A stretch of 55,438 nt of DNA from Salibacterium salarium (GCF_030813635.1 NZ_JAUSUM010000006.1:1-55438); one strand, 5' to 3'. Counted from the first letter of the stretch, positions 1 through 8,257 are shown. The notes: generated from the sequence alone by a model not told the origin. Made by a program: numbers and translations.

Positions 1-60
1 CTCTTTAGCGCCGATGATAATGAAGGGGCAACCCTTTGTGAAAGTAGGACGTCGCCAGGC
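1..60 (+). rRNA. rrf: 5S ribosomal RNA, 3' part only
   Basis: The first 60 bases match the 3' half of Bacillus 5S rRNA, including the AGCGCCGATG segment and the closing GTAGGACGTCGCC run. The 5' half lies outside the window. It marks the end of an rRNA operon on the plus strand, as expected upstream of csfB in Bacillus. Confidence 0.9.
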
Positions 61-69
61 CATACCAAA

Positions 70-107
70 AAGGTTGTCAGATATATCATCTGGCAGCTTT
101 TTTTTAT
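70..107 (+). terminator. rRNA operon terminator
   Basis: A stem of about 10 bp (GTTGTCAGAT with ATCTGGCAGC, two G-U pairs) is followed by eight T residues directly after the 5S gene. The remaining 108-291 holds no gene I can support. Confidence 0.85.
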
Positions 108-291
108 AGGATAAGAAAATTTAAAAGGTGGCGTTGGTTGTATTGCATCGTTCATCTCTAGCTGGAGTCGAAGGCAGGGTCTTCTCTAGTCGCGAAGTGA
201 AATTTTATTTTTCTCCATTTCTAATACTATACCTTCCACTTTTGACTAAAAGACATAGAATATAGTAATTCATCTATATCGAGTTGTCTAT

Positions 292-320
292 GAATACAAG
301 GATGATTTTAGGGAAAAATA
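292..320 (+). promoter_or_regulatory. candidate sigma-F promoter of csfB
   Basis: GAATA at 292-296 and GGGAAAAATA at 311-320 are 14 bp apart. The -10 fits the sigma-F consensus GGnrAnAnTw at every defined position and the -35 fits GYWTA at four of five. csfB is known to be sigma-F dependent in B. subtilis. Transcription would start near 327, so translation must begin at or after the ATG at 344. Confidence 0.7.
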
Positions 321-343
321 AGATTCATAGGAGGTGTGTACGT

Positions 344-535
344 ATGAAAAACAGCGAATGGATGGAACGTTGTGTTCTATGTGAAAGCTATGAAACACGA
401 GGGATTCATATTTTGGAATCTTTCTTATGTCATCAGTGTGAAAGAGCTATTGTTCGTTTAGAACCTGAGGACCCGGCTTATAAAGAAACCATTCAAAAAT
501 TAAGGAAAATAAAGGCTTCTGCATTGTTATCATAG
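344..535 (+). CDS. csfB: Sigma-G inhibitor Gin (CsfB)
   Basis: A 63-residue protein with two CxxC pairs, C10-x2-C13 and C29-x2-C32, the zinc-finger layout of Gin. In B. subtilis Gin (64 residues) is made in the forespore under sigma-F and keeps sigma-G inactive until engulfment is complete. The reading frame is open upstream to a TTG at 284, but the ATG at 344 has the Shine-Dalgarno AGGAGGTG and lies just after the candidate sigma-F promoter, so I use it. Position directly after an rRNA operon is the same as in B. subtilis. The xpaC and yaaN genes that follow csfB there are absent here. Confidence 0.88.
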   Translation: MKNSEWMERCVLCESYETRGIHILESFLCHQCERAIVRLEPEDPAYKETIQKLRKIKASALLS

Positions 536-545
536 AAATGGAGAA

Positions 546-574
546 TTGCAAGAATGAGTAGAGTGCGTCATAAT
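546..574 (+). promoter_or_regulatory. weak candidate sigma-A promoter
   Basis: TTGCAA at 546-551 and CATAAT at 569-574 are separated by 17 bp, in the short gap before the decarboxylase gene. The match is moderate and this is the only support. Confidence 0.35.
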
Positions 575-618
575 TTCAAGTAAAGAATGATGATTCATAG
601 TAAATGAGGGATCACTTG

Positions 619-2076
619 ATGAATCAACGTGTTCTGCCTATTGTGGAGGCTTTACAACGACATAATGACAAACGTCCGGTTTCTTTTCACGTACCTGGTC
701 ATAAAAATGGATCGGCTATGCCTAGTGCAGGAAAAGAATTTTTTTCTTCCTTGTTGGATTTTGATCAAACGGAACTTTCAGGGTTAGATGATTTACATGA
801 GCCCGATGGTGTCATTGCTGCTGCCCAGAAACTTGCGTCACAAGTGTATGATAGTGCTCATACATTTTTTCTTGTTGGTGGGTCTACTGCTGGGAATCTG
901 GCTATGTTGCTAGCTGCTTTTCAACAAGACGACGTGGTGTTGGTGCAGCGTGATACCCATAAGTCCATTATTAATGGTCTTCGCCTTGCCGGGGTGAAGC
1001 CTGTGTTTTTATATCCGGAGTATGATGAAGCTTCTCTTTTATCACTAGGTGTGTCTTTTCAAACGGTAGAAGCTGCATATCAGTCCTATCCTTCTGCCCG
1101 TGGACTTATATTAACATCGCCAAGTTATTATGGTTGGACTCCTGCGCTTCGACTTTTGATTGAACATGTTCATGACAGAGGGGGAGTTGTCCTTGTCGAC
1201 GAAGCGCACGGAGCTCACTTTCGAGCGGGATCCATTTTTCCGGATTCGGCGTTAACACAAGGAGCGGACGTGGTTGTTCAATCAGCCCATAAGACACTAC
1301 CAGCCTTAACGATGACAGGCTTCCTACATATTGGACATTCAAGCAAAGTTAGTGTCCAAGCCTTGCAAGAGGCGATTGCTATGGTCCAATCCAGCAGTCC
1401 TTCCTACCCTCTCATGGCTTCTTTGGACGTTGCGAGACAATATTTGTTTGAGTTGATGCAACGAGAGGATGATGAAATCGCTGCGCATCTGTCCGAACAG
1501 AAACGAAACATTTTAAACGCTTCTTCTAAATTGAGAGAAGCTGTTGTTCCGGAGGGAATAACACAAGACCCGCTGAAATGTATTGTACAAGTTCCTGACG
1601 GATACAGCGGTTGGATGCTGCAACGTTATTTGGAAGAAAAATATATTTTTACGGAACTAGCTGACCACCGGCATGTCCTTTTCTTTCTGTCTTTTGAAGA
1701 GGTACCCGAGTGGACATATGATTATATTGGTGAAGCGGTAAAACAGATGATGGAGCAGGAGGTAATAGACGATTGTTACAGGCCTCCACTGCTTCCTCCG
1801 TCTTTTGGTATTCAACCGATACATGATAATATTTCACGAAGAGAAGGTGAACAACAACAGGAACTTGTAGAAGAGTCTTATGGAGAAAAAGCAGGAGCAG
1901 ATTTGATTCCTTATCCTCCGGGAATCCCGCTCTTTTTAAAAGGAGAAACATTAATAGGGGAGCGTTATACGTATTTGCGTCAATGGCTAGCAGAAGGTGG
2001 TGCCATTCACGGTGGTGTGAAAGATAAAAAGGGAAATTGGTATATAAGTATATGGAAGAAGGATGGGGAAACATGA
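619..2076 (+). CDS. yaaO: PLP-dependent Orn/Lys/Arg decarboxylase family protein (YaaO-like)
   Basis: A 485-residue fold-type I PLP enzyme. Visible landmarks are the N-terminal FHVPGHKNG motif, the VDEAHGAHF motif whose Asp binds the PLP ring nitrogen, and SAHKTLPALT carrying the Schiff-base lysine. The family decarboxylates ornithine, lysine or arginine to polyamines; the substrate of this member cannot be read from sequence. Length agrees with B. subtilis YaaO (about 480). I chose ATG 619 over ATG 604 because GAGGG at 606-610 is well spaced for 619 and overlaps the earlier start. Its stop overlaps the tmk start as ATGA, so the two are translationally coupled, as in related genomes. Confidence 0.85.
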   Translation: MNQRVLPIVEALQRHNDKRPVSFHVPGHKNGSAMPSAGKEFFSSLLDFDQTELSGLDDLHEPDGVIAAAQKLASQVYDSAHTFFLVGGSTAGNLAMLLAAFQQDDVVLVQRDTHKSIINGLRLAGVKPVFLYPEYDEASLLSLGVSFQTVEAAYQSYPSARGLILTSPSYYGWTPALRLLIEHVHDRGGVVLVDEAHGAHFRAGSIFPDSALTQGADVVVQSAHKTLPALTMTGFLHIGHSSKVSVQALQEAIAMVQSSSPSYPLMASLDVARQYLFELMQREDDEIAAHLSEQKRNILNASSKLREAVVPEGITQDPLKCIVQVPDGYSGWMLQRYLEEKYIFTELADHRHVLFFLSFEEVPEWTYDYIGEAVKQMMEQEVIDDCYRPPLLPPSFGIQPIHDNISRREGEQQQELVEESYGEKAGADLIPYPPGIPLFLKGETLIGERYTYLRQWLAEGGAIHGGVKDKKGNWYISIWKKDGET

Positions 2077-2708
2077 CCGAAAAGGGAGTTTTTATTACAT
2101 TTGAAGGATGCGAAGGTGCGGGAAAGACAACCGTACTTGAGCATGTGTATGCGAGCCTTGAAGAGGATGGCCGCAAAATTATGAAAACAAGGGAACCGGG
2201 GGGCATTGATATAGCTGAAAAAATACGTTCCATTATATTAGACCCGGAGCATACAATGATGGAACGACGAACGGAAGCCCTTTTGTATGCTGCTGCTAGA
2301 AGACAACATCTTGTTGAAAAAGTAATACCTGCACTGAAAAAAGGATATATTGTTCTTTGTGACCGATTTATTGACAGCAGCTTAGCTTATCAAGGAGCAG
2401 CGCGTGGCATTGGAATGGAAGAAGTATTATCTATGAATCAATTTGCGATTGAAGATCATTTTCCTGATGCGACAATCTATTTGGATATCACGCCAGACAA
2501 GGGTCTTACTCGTATTCGAGAAAATAAAAAACGAGAGTTTAACAGGCTCGATCAGGAAGCCATTAATTTTCATAAGGAAGTGTATGAGGCCTATCAGACA
2601 TTATTAGAACGTTTTCCCGATCGGATTCACAAAATAGAGGCGGACATGCCAGTAGAAGATGTCGTTCAAGAAACAAAAAATCATATTTTGTCAGTACTGA
2701 ATCGATAA
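2073..2708 (+). CDS. tmk: Thymidylate kinase
   Basis: A 211-residue cytoplasmic kinase that phosphorylates dTMP to dTDP. The P-loop is FEGCEGAGKTT near residues 8-18, the DR motif is DRFIDSSLAYQG, and a lid region follows. The frame is open upstream to 2037, but ATG 2073 begins the family-typical MTEKGVFITFEG and has GGATGGGGA ahead of it. It overlaps the decarboxylase stop by four bases. In B. subtilis tmk also sits between yaaO and yaaQ. Confidence 0.97.
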   Translation: MTEKGVFITFEGCEGAGKTTVLEHVYASLEEDGRKIMKTREPGGIDIAEKIRSIILDPEHTMMERRTEALLYAAARRQHLVEKVIPALKKGYIVLCDRFIDSSLAYQGAARGIGMEEVLSMNQFAIEDHFPDATIYLDITPDKGLTRIRENKKREFNRLDQEAINFHKEVYEAYQTLLERFPDRIHKIEADMPVEDVVQETKNHILSVLNR

Positions 2709-2749
2709 AATAAGAGTGATATTTCCGATTTCATTTTCGTTTCATATAA

Positions 2750-3136
<387 letters not shown>

Positions 3137-3151
3137 CGAAGAGGGATAGCG

Positions 3152-4138
3152 ATGGATTGGAATGAGATGCAGGTCCAACAGCCGACAGTTATGAATATGC
3201 TCAAACGAAGCATAGAAAAAGATAGACTGGCTCATGCCTATATTTTTGAAGGGATGAGAGGGGCAGGTAAAAAGGCAGTAGCTATGCTGATGGCCCAAAG
3301 TCTTTACTGCCCCTATAAACAAGACGCAGCTCCTTGTGGTTCGTGCAGTGAATGCCGCAGAGTTGAACATGGCAATCATCCGGACGTGATGCTGTTGGAA
3401 CCAGAAGGAGCTTCCATCAAAAAAGCTCAAGTAGAGGCTCTTCAAAAAGAGTTAACGTACAAAGGTATGGAAACGGAAGTCAAAATATATATTGTAAATG
3501 ATGCCGATAAAATGACGGCAAGTGCTGCAAACAGTCTCCTTAAATTTTTGGAAGAACCGGAAAGTCCCACTTTAGCCCTTCTTCTAACAGAGAATGTCCA
3601 TTTTATGCTTGATACTATCATTTCACGGTCTCAAAAGATTTCGTTTGCGCCTCCTGAATTGGAAAGACGAATAGAAATGTTTGAGGCGCAGGGTTCTTCT
3701 AAAACAGCGGCAGCTCTTTTAGCAAAATTACCGGATGACGTTGGCGGCAATTATACGGGAGAGAACTCAGACTGGATTGTACAGGGGAGAGCTCTAGTGA
3801 TACAATTAGTGGAAGAGGTTCACCATAGGCCTCAGCAGATGTTGTTAACATTACAGGAAAAGTGGCTCACCCATTTTAAAGATAGAGAAGAGCTGGACAT
3901 CGGCTTGGATTTGCTGCTTTTCTGGTATCGCGACCTTTTGACAGTTAAATATGGACAGCAAAACCTTGCTTATCCCGATCTAACCGAAAGATTGGAACAG
4001 CAAGTTATCCTTATGTCAGAGACGGAGGTTGCAAAAAGGCTGCAGCTGATCCTTGATGCGAAACGCCGACTTCGCGCCAATGTAAATGCCCAGCTTCTCA
4101 TGGAGCATTTACTGCTCCGTTTACAGGAGGGATCATAG
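3152..4138 (+). CDS. holB: DNA polymerase III delta' subunit
   Basis: A 328-residue clamp-loader subunit. The Walker-A-like loop is GMRGAGKK, followed by the zinc-binding cysteines of the clamp-loader fold (the C..CGSCSEC cluster) and the NSLLKFLEEPESPT motif typical of delta'. It opens the beta clamp together with delta and tau. ATG 3152 follows GAAGAGGGA. It is followed by ricT and yabA as in B. subtilis, so this block joins clamp loading with replication-initiation control. Confidence 0.95.
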   Translation: MDWNEMQVQQPTVMNMLKRSIEKDRLAHAYIFEGMRGAGKKAVAMLMAQSLYCPYKQDAAPCGSCSECRRVEHGNHPDVMLLEPEGASIKKAQVEALQKELTYKGMETEVKIYIVNDADKMTASAANSLLKFLEEPESPTLALLLTENVHFMLDTIISRSQKISFAPPELERRIEMFEAQGSSKTAAALLAKLPDDVGGNYTGENSDWIVQGRALVIQLVEEVHHRPQQMLLTLQEKWLTHFKDREELDIGLDLLLFWYRDLLTVKYGQQNLAYPDLTERLEQQVILMSETEVAKRLQLILDAKRRLRANVNAQLLMEHLLLRLQEGS

Positions 4139-4140
4139 TT

Positions 4141-4956
4141 TTGCATGAAGTGATAGGAGTTAGATTTAAGAAAGCTGGAAAAATATATTACTTTTCTCCA
4201 GGCAATTTGAATATAGAAAAAGAGGAATGGGTCGTTGTTGAAACGTCCCGCGGTTTAGAATTTGGGAAAGTAGTGCTGGACAAAAAACAAGTAGGCAAGG
4301 AAGATGTTGTTCTTCCGTTGAAAGAAGTTGTCCGCGTTGCTAATGAAAATGACAAATTGACGATTGCAGAGAATAAAGAGCTTTCCCAGAAAGCATATGA
4401 AGTATGCGAAGCCAAAATTGAAGAACATGATTTGGACATGAAGCTTGTCGATGCAGCATACACATTTGATCGCAATAAAGTGCTCTTTTATTTTACCGCG
4501 GAAGGCAGAATCGATTTCCGTAATTTGGTAAAAGACTTAGCATCAGTGTTTCGTACCCGTATAGAACTTCGGCAAATTGGTGTCCGTGATGAAGCAAAAC
4601 TGCTCGGAGGTATCGGGCCTTGTGGACGCGTCCTGTGTTGCTCTACCTTCCTTGGAGATTTTGAGCCGGTTTCTATTAAAATGGCTAAAGATCAAAATTT
4701 ATCCCTTAATCCAGCTAAAATATCGGGCTTGTGTGGTCGACTTATGTGCTGTTTAAAGTATGAAAACGACCACTATGAAACGGCTAAAAAAGAACTTCCT
4801 GATATTGGAGAACATATTACAACACCACAAGGCGAGGGTAAAGTAACAGGAATTAATATTTTAGAACGCCTTGTGCAAGTAGAACTCAGAGAAGTGTCAG
4901 ATATGTTGGAATACAGTTTGGATGAATTAATGGATGAAGGATATATTGTGAGCTGA
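4141..4956 (+). CDS. ricT: RicT (YaaT), PSP1-domain regulator of RNA maturation
   Basis: A 271-residue PSP1-domain protein. Two cysteine clusters, C161 with C166-C167 and C198 with C203-C204, match those that help hold iron-sulfur clusters in the RicT/RicA/RicF complex. In B. subtilis that complex stimulates RNase Y processing and supports sporulation, competence and biofilm formation. The start is TTG 4141 with AGGAGGG spaced correctly; it lies two bases after the holB stop. B. subtilis YaaT is 275 residues. Confidence 0.93.
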   Translation: MHEVIGVRFKKAGKIYYFSPGNLNIEKEEWVVVETSRGLEFGKVVLDKKQVGKEDVVLPLKEVVRVANENDKLTIAENKELSQKAYEVCEAKIEEHDLDMKLVDAAYTFDRNKVLFYFTAEGRIDFRNLVKDLASVFRTRIELRQIGVRDEAKLLGGIGPCGRVLCCSTFLGDFEPVSIKMAKDQNLSLNPAKISGLCGRLMCCLKYENDHYETAKKELPDIGEHITTPQGEGKVTGINILERLVQVELREVSDMLEYSLDELMDEGYIVS

Positions 4957-4984
4957 AGATAAGGGTGATTGAGGTGGAAGGAAC

Positions 4985-5329
4985 GTGGAGAAGAAAGAAA
5001 TATTCTCACAAGTCATTCATATGGAAGAGCGCATCGGTACCTTCCATGATGAGCTGGGAGAGCTAAAAGAACAACTGGCTATGCTCATCGAAGAGAATCA
5101 TGCGTTAGCGATGGAGAATCAACATTTACGAGAACTTTTGGACGAAAAAGACACCTCGGAACAATCAAATGAAACAGAATCTTCCCAAGATAAGGCAACT
5201 GTAGGGGAAGGACATGATAATCTAGCCCGCTTGTACCATGAAGGATTTCATATTTGCAATATGCATTATGGCAGCTTGAGAGCAGAGGGAGATTGCTTGT
5301 TTTGCCTTTCTTTTCTTAACCAGAAATAA
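4985..5329 (+). CDS. yabA: Replication initiation control protein YabA
   Basis: A 114-residue protein with an N-terminal leucine-rich coiled coil (about residues 5-55), an acidic linker, and a C-terminal zinc motif seen as FHICNMHYG followed by CLFC. YabA links DnaA to the DnaN clamp and restrains over-initiation. The GTG start at 4985 follows GGTGGAAGGA. It ends the holB-ricT-yabA block and is followed by a terminator. Confidence 0.92.
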   Translation: MEKKEIFSQVIHMEERIGTFHDELGELKEQLAMLIEENHALAMENQHLRELLDEKDTSEQSNETESSQDKATVGEGHDNLARLYHEGFHICNMHYGSLRAEGDCLFCLSFLNQK

Positions 5330-5338
5330 ATGATAACG

Positions 5339-5374
5339 GAGCTGCTCCTGTTTACAAGGGGCAGCCTCTTTTGT
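5339..5374 (+). terminator. Rho-independent terminator after yabA
   Basis: GCTGCTCCTG and AAGGGGCAGC form a hairpin around TTTAC, followed by CTCTTTT. Confidence 0.8.
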
Positions 5375-5431
5375 ATTATTATTGTGCTGACGACTAAAGA
5401 ATGAATAACATAATAAAGCATGGTGAAAATA

Positions 5432-6169
5432 ATGACGACATTGTTTGAAGGAGAGAGATTTGATTTCATTTCAAGCGGCTTACATATTATCCAAAGCCAA
5501 CATGTCTTTTCGTTTACGATAGATGCTGTTCTTCTTGCAAGATTTGCATACGTTCCAATAACAAAGGGTTCTATCATTGATTTATGCAGCGGAAATGGGG
5601 TTATTCCGCTTGTTCTTTCAACTAGAAGCGAGGTTTCGATGACGGGAGTCGAAATTCAGTCTAAGCTTGTCGATATGGCGCGCCGAAGCGCTCAATATAA
5701 TCAATTGCAAACACAGCTTTCTTTTATTGAAGCCGATGTGCGTGAAAAAAAGTTAGTAAATAAAACAGGAGAAGCAGACTTGGTCACTTGCAATCCTCCT
5801 TACTTTGCAACCGCTATGGATAAGGATCAAAATACAAATCCATCTTTTACTGCTGCTCGTCATGAAAAATACGGGACATTAGATGACATTATCCAAGCAG
5901 CGTCGAAATTGGTGAAGCAAAAGGGAAAATTGGCGATGGTACATCGTCCAGAACGACTGCCGGAACTCATAGAAACATTTCGAAAGTATCGTATCGAGCC
6001 AAAACGCATGAAATGTATTTTTCCAAAAGCGGATAAAGATGCTAATATTCTTCTTATAGAAGGAATAAAAGAGGGAAAGCCGGGAATGACTTGTCTTCCC
6101 CCACTAACCGTGTACTCAGAAAATGGCACCTATACAGAGGAGTTTAAAACATATTATGAAGGAACCTGA
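5432..6169 (+). CDS. trmN6: tRNA1(Val) (adenine37-N6)-methyltransferase (YabB/TrmN6)
   Basis: A 245-residue class I SAM methyltransferase. The SAM-binding motif is DLCSGNGVIPL and the catalytic motif is NPPY (CNPPYFATAM), which marks N6-adenine methylation. It is the YabB/YfiC family acting on tRNA. An in-frame ATG at 5420 exists, but ATG 5432 aligns with the start of B. subtilis YabB and has GGTG upstream, so I prefer it. The downstream GIY-YIG gene starts inside its 3' end, giving the trmN6-yazA-rsmI unit. Confidence 0.88.
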   Translation: MTTLFEGERFDFISSGLHIIQSQHVFSFTIDAVLLARFAYVPITKGSIIDLCSGNGVIPLVLSTRSEVSMTGVEIQSKLVDMARRSAQYNQLQTQLSFIEADVREKKLVNKTGEADLVTCNPPYFATAMDKDQNTNPSFTAARHEKYGTLDDIIQAASKLVKQKGKLAMVHRPERLPELIETFRKYRIEPKRMKCIFPKADKDANILLIEGIKEGKPGMTCLPPLTVYSENGTYTEEFKTYYEGT

Positions 6170-6425
6170 TCATTATGTGTATATACTAGAATGTGGTGAT
6201 GGTACGTATTACACGGGCTACACAACTAATGTAGAACAGCGGATACAAATGCATAAAAGTGGAAAAGGTGCTAAGTATACAAGAGGACGAGGTCCGTTAC
6301 GGCTAGTGTATAAACAACGATTTCCAACAAAAAGGGAAGCAATGCAGGTAGAATATGACATGAAAAAAATGAAACGCAAAGATAAGCAGGCATTGCTTCA
6401 AAAGGTAATGGAGGATAATCCATGA
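6156..6425 (+). CDS. yazA: GIY-YIG nuclease-domain protein (YazA)
   Basis: An 89-residue single-domain protein. The GIY-YIG signature appears as HYVYILECGDGTYYTGYTTN, followed by the conserved arginine in the RIQMHKSGKG stretch. The domain is that of UvrC-type nucleases; the cellular role of YazA proteins is not established. ATG 6156 fits the family's N-terminus better than the in-frame ATG 6123, and GAGGAG lies upstream, somewhat far away. It overlaps trmN6 by 14 bases and shares ATGA with rsmI. Confidence 0.85.
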   Translation: MKEPDHYVYILECGDGTYYTGYTTNVEQRIQMHKSGKGAKYTRGRGPLRLVYKQRFPTKREAMQVEYDMKKMKRKDKQALLQKVMEDNP

Positions 6426-7294
6426 TACATCAACAAAGCTTTCGAACTGAAGAAGAGGCAGCATTATATCTCGTGCCCACTCCTATAGGAAACTTGGAGG
6501 ATATGACGTTTCGAGCAATACGTATAATGGAAGAAGTCGATATTATATTTGCAGAAGATACAAGACAAACGCGAAAGCTTTGCTCGCACTTTGAGATTTC
6601 TACAGACTTGGACAGCTATCATGAGCATAATAAGGATAATAAAGGAAGTAAAATTATATCTTTATTAACAGAAGGAAAAAAAGTCGCATTGGTCAGCGAC
6701 GCAGGCACCCCACTTGTTTCAGATCCTGGCAAGGAAATTGTGGAACAAGCGCAGCAAGAAGGTATTTCTGTCATTTCTCTTCCAGGTGCTAACGCCGCTG
6801 TGACAGCTCTTACCGCTTCAGGATTTGGAGGCGGTCCTTTTTACTTTTATGGATTCTTACCTCGGAAAAAGAAAGATAGAGAAGCAGAAATAAACGATCT
6901 TTCTTACGTGAAAGCACCTTTGATTTTCTATGAATCCCCTCATCGTTTAAAGGAAATGGTCAGTCACTTAGAAGAAAAATGGAAAAATAGAAAAGTGGTG
7001 CTGGCTAGAGAAATCACAAAAAAATTCGAGGAACTGGTACGAGGCACGATTGCTGAATTAAAAGATTATCTTGAAGAGCAAAATGTAAAAGGGGAATGTT
7101 GTGTGATTGTTGAAGGAGCGGACCCTGAAGAAAAAAGACCGGAAGATAGTTGGTGGGAAGAAATAGATATTTTGACCCATGTTCAACTTCACATGGAAAA
7201 GGATATGTCTTCAAAAGAAGCCATTAAAGAGACAGCGAAAGAACGCGGGCTCCCAAAGAGAGAGGTTTACGCAGCTTTTCACGATTTATCATAG
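6422..7294 (+). CDS. rsmI: 16S rRNA (cytidine1402-2'-O)-methyltransferase
   Basis: A 290-residue tetrapyrrole-methylase-fold enzyme. Motifs are LVPTPIGNLEDMT, FAEDTRQTRKL, VSDAGTPLVSDPG and YESPHRL, all diagnostic for RsmI. It methylates the ribose of C1402 in the 30S decoding centre. The start overlaps the yazA stop by four bases. No U-rich hairpin follows immediately; the next 312 bases are non-coding. Confidence 0.96.
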   Translation: MIHQQSFRTEEEAALYLVPTPIGNLEDMTFRAIRIMEEVDIIFAEDTRQTRKLCSHFEISTDLDSYHEHNKDNKGSKIISLLTEGKKVALVSDAGTPLVSDPGKEIVEQAQQEGISVISLPGANAAVTALTASGFGGGPFYFYGFLPRKKKDREAEINDLSYVKAPLIFYESPHRLKEMVSHLEEKWKNRKVVLAREITKKFEELVRGTIAELKDYLEEQNVKGECCVIVEGADPEEKRPEDSWWEEIDILTHVQLHMEKDMSSKEAIKETAKERGLPKREVYAAFHDLS

Positions 7295-7534
7295 AACGAA
7301 GAGGCAGAGTTGCGCGGACATTTATTCCCTTATTTTTCTCATTTCTCTCATTTTCCGTCTTTGTCGGGACATTTGTTCCTTTATTTCTTTGAAATCTCGA
7401 CAATTTCACTTTCTCCACGGCCATTAGCGGAACGGATGTCCGCGCGCCCTTCCATTAATCCTTTTTCACTCCCAATAACGGAACCAATGTCTGTTCCCGT
7501 CCTCCATAAAGAGGTTGGGGCAAAACTAGCAACC
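7295..7534. repeat. non-coding gap with four copies of a GGACATT-type repeat
   Basis: No gene is supportable here. Four variants of an 18-20 base unit with consensus near GGACATTNGTTCCNTTATT occur: 7316-7335 and 7367-7386 forward, 7423-7441 and 7474-7491 in reverse complement. The open frames crossing it are low-complexity and have no family resemblance. A fifth copy lies at 14826-14845. Confidence 0.65.
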
Positions 7535-7580
7535 AAAAAGAGATTCCGATCATCAAACGATAATCGGAATCTCTTTTTAT
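7535..7580 (-). terminator. bidirectional-looking terminator of abrB
   Basis: AAAAAGAGATTCCGAT and ATCGGAATCTCTTTTT form a perfect 16-bp stem, giving a T run on both strands. It lies 27 bases past the abrB stop on the minus strand and could also stop read-through from rsmI. Confidence 0.88.
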
Positions 7581-7606
7581 TATTTCGGGAGCCCCATTGT
7601 TATTTA

Positions 7607-7891
7607 TTACTTGCTATTGTCGACATAGCTTTGAAGCTCTTTGATTACATTTTCTGCGCCTTCTGGGGATAGAATAATCTTACCATCTGCCAGTGAAATA
7701 TTCTCATCTGATACTTCACCGGTGACCTGACAGGTCATATTAGGCTTGTACTTTTTAAGAACGATGCGGTCGTCATCGACATAAATTTCAAGCGCATCTT
7801 TTTCAGCAATATCTAGAGTTCTGCGGAGCTCAATCGGGATAACAACCCGGCCCAGCTCGTCTACTTTTCTTACAATTCCAGTTGATTTCAT
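7607..7891 (-). CDS. abrB: Transition-state regulator AbrB
   Basis: A 94-residue protein with the N-terminal swapped-hairpin DNA-binding domain, seen as MKSTGIVRKVDELGRVVIP and LRRTLDI (residues 1-50), and a C-terminal AbrB dimerisation domain. AbrB binds AT-rich DNA and represses post-exponential genes until Spo0A~P shuts it off. It is the only minus-strand gene of the window, divergent from metS as in B. subtilis. AGGAGGAAC precedes the ATG at 7891. It is related to SpoVT at 27943 over the N-terminal domain. Confidence 0.97.
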   Translation of the reverse strand: MKSTGIVRKVDELGRVVIPIELRRTLDIAEKDALEIYVDDDRIVLKKYKPNMTCQVTGEVSDENISLADGKIILSPEGAENVIKELQSYVDNSK

Positions 7892-7918
7892 TTAAAGTTC
7901 CTCCTCGAAAATGTTATG

Positions 7919-7935
7919 CACGTCATCATTCGACA
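7919..7935 (-). promoter_or_regulatory. tandem Spo0A boxes downstream of the abrB promoter
   Basis: On the minus strand TGTCGAA (7935-7929, a perfect 0A box) is followed after three bases by TGACGTG (7925-7919, a weaker box). They fall about 15-30 bases downstream of the predicted abrB start, which is where Spo0A~P represses abrB in B. subtilis. Confidence 0.7.
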
Positions 7936-7956
7936 TTTTTCTATCTTTATAAACTA

Positions 7957-7985
7957 AGAATACCAATCTTTCCAAAACACGTCAA
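7957..7985 (-). promoter_or_regulatory. proximal abrB promoter
   Basis: On the minus strand TTGACG (7985-7980) and TATTCT (7962-7957) are 17 bp apart, about 65 bases upstream of the abrB start codon. Confidence 0.6.
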
Positions 7986-8017
7986 TTACTTTGCAATAAA
8001 AACCTCATAAACTTTGA

Positions 8018-8072
8018 AAATTTTTACTATATTAATTAAATAGTTGTTATAACGGTAATTAAGTAAAAATTT
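8018..8072. repeat. AT-rich inverted repeat in the abrB-metS gap
   Basis: AAATTTTTACT plus TAATTA (8018-8038) is repeated in inverse orientation as TAATTA plus AGTAAAAATTT (8056-8072), with a four-base bulge. AT-rich curved DNA of this kind is a plausible AbrB autoregulation target; that role is inferred. Confidence 0.6.
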
Positions 8073-8103
8073 TTAGTAAGGTATAAGGTGATTTCCTCTG
8101 TTT

Positions 8104-8132
8104 ATTATACATTTAGTTTGCAGATAAAACAA
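8104..8132 (-). promoter_or_regulatory. candidate distal abrB promoter
   Basis: On the minus strand TTGTTT (8132-8127) and a TG-extended TATAAT (8109-8104) are 17 bp apart. It would give a leader of about 200 bases that includes the AT-rich inverted repeat. B. subtilis abrB also has two promoters, though closer together. Confidence 0.5.
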
Positions 8133-8147
8133 AATTATATAACAAAA

Positions 8148-8176
8148 TTCGACAAAATATTTATGTTAATGTCGAA
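8148..8176. promoter_or_regulatory. inverted pair of perfect Spo0A boxes
   Basis: TTCGACA (8148-8154) and TGTCGAA (8170-8176) are perfect 0A boxes in opposite orientation, separated by 15 bases. They lie upstream of the distal abrB promoter and about 47 bases upstream of the metS -35 element. Confidence 0.6.
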
Positions 8177-8222
8177 AAATGCATACGTATTGGTTGCCAA
8201 ACCTTATCCATGCGTGTCTATC

Positions 8223-8251
8223 TTGACACATCAAATCCGCTTCGTTATAGT
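8223..8251 (+). promoter_or_regulatory. sigma-A promoter of the metS T-box transcript
   Basis: TTGACA (8223-8228) and TATAGT (8246-8251) with 17 bp between. Transcription would begin near 8258, just before the T-box leader. Confidence 0.8.
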
Positions 8252-8257
8252 CTTAAT

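Noticed and set aside
7316-7491. CRISPR array
   Set aside because: The units are short, variable and in both orientations, with no regular spacers and no cas genes in the window.
7310-7672. Plus-strand frame of 120 codons after rsmI
   Set aside because: It crosses the repeat cluster, the abrB terminator and the 3' end of abrB; the composition is low-complexity.
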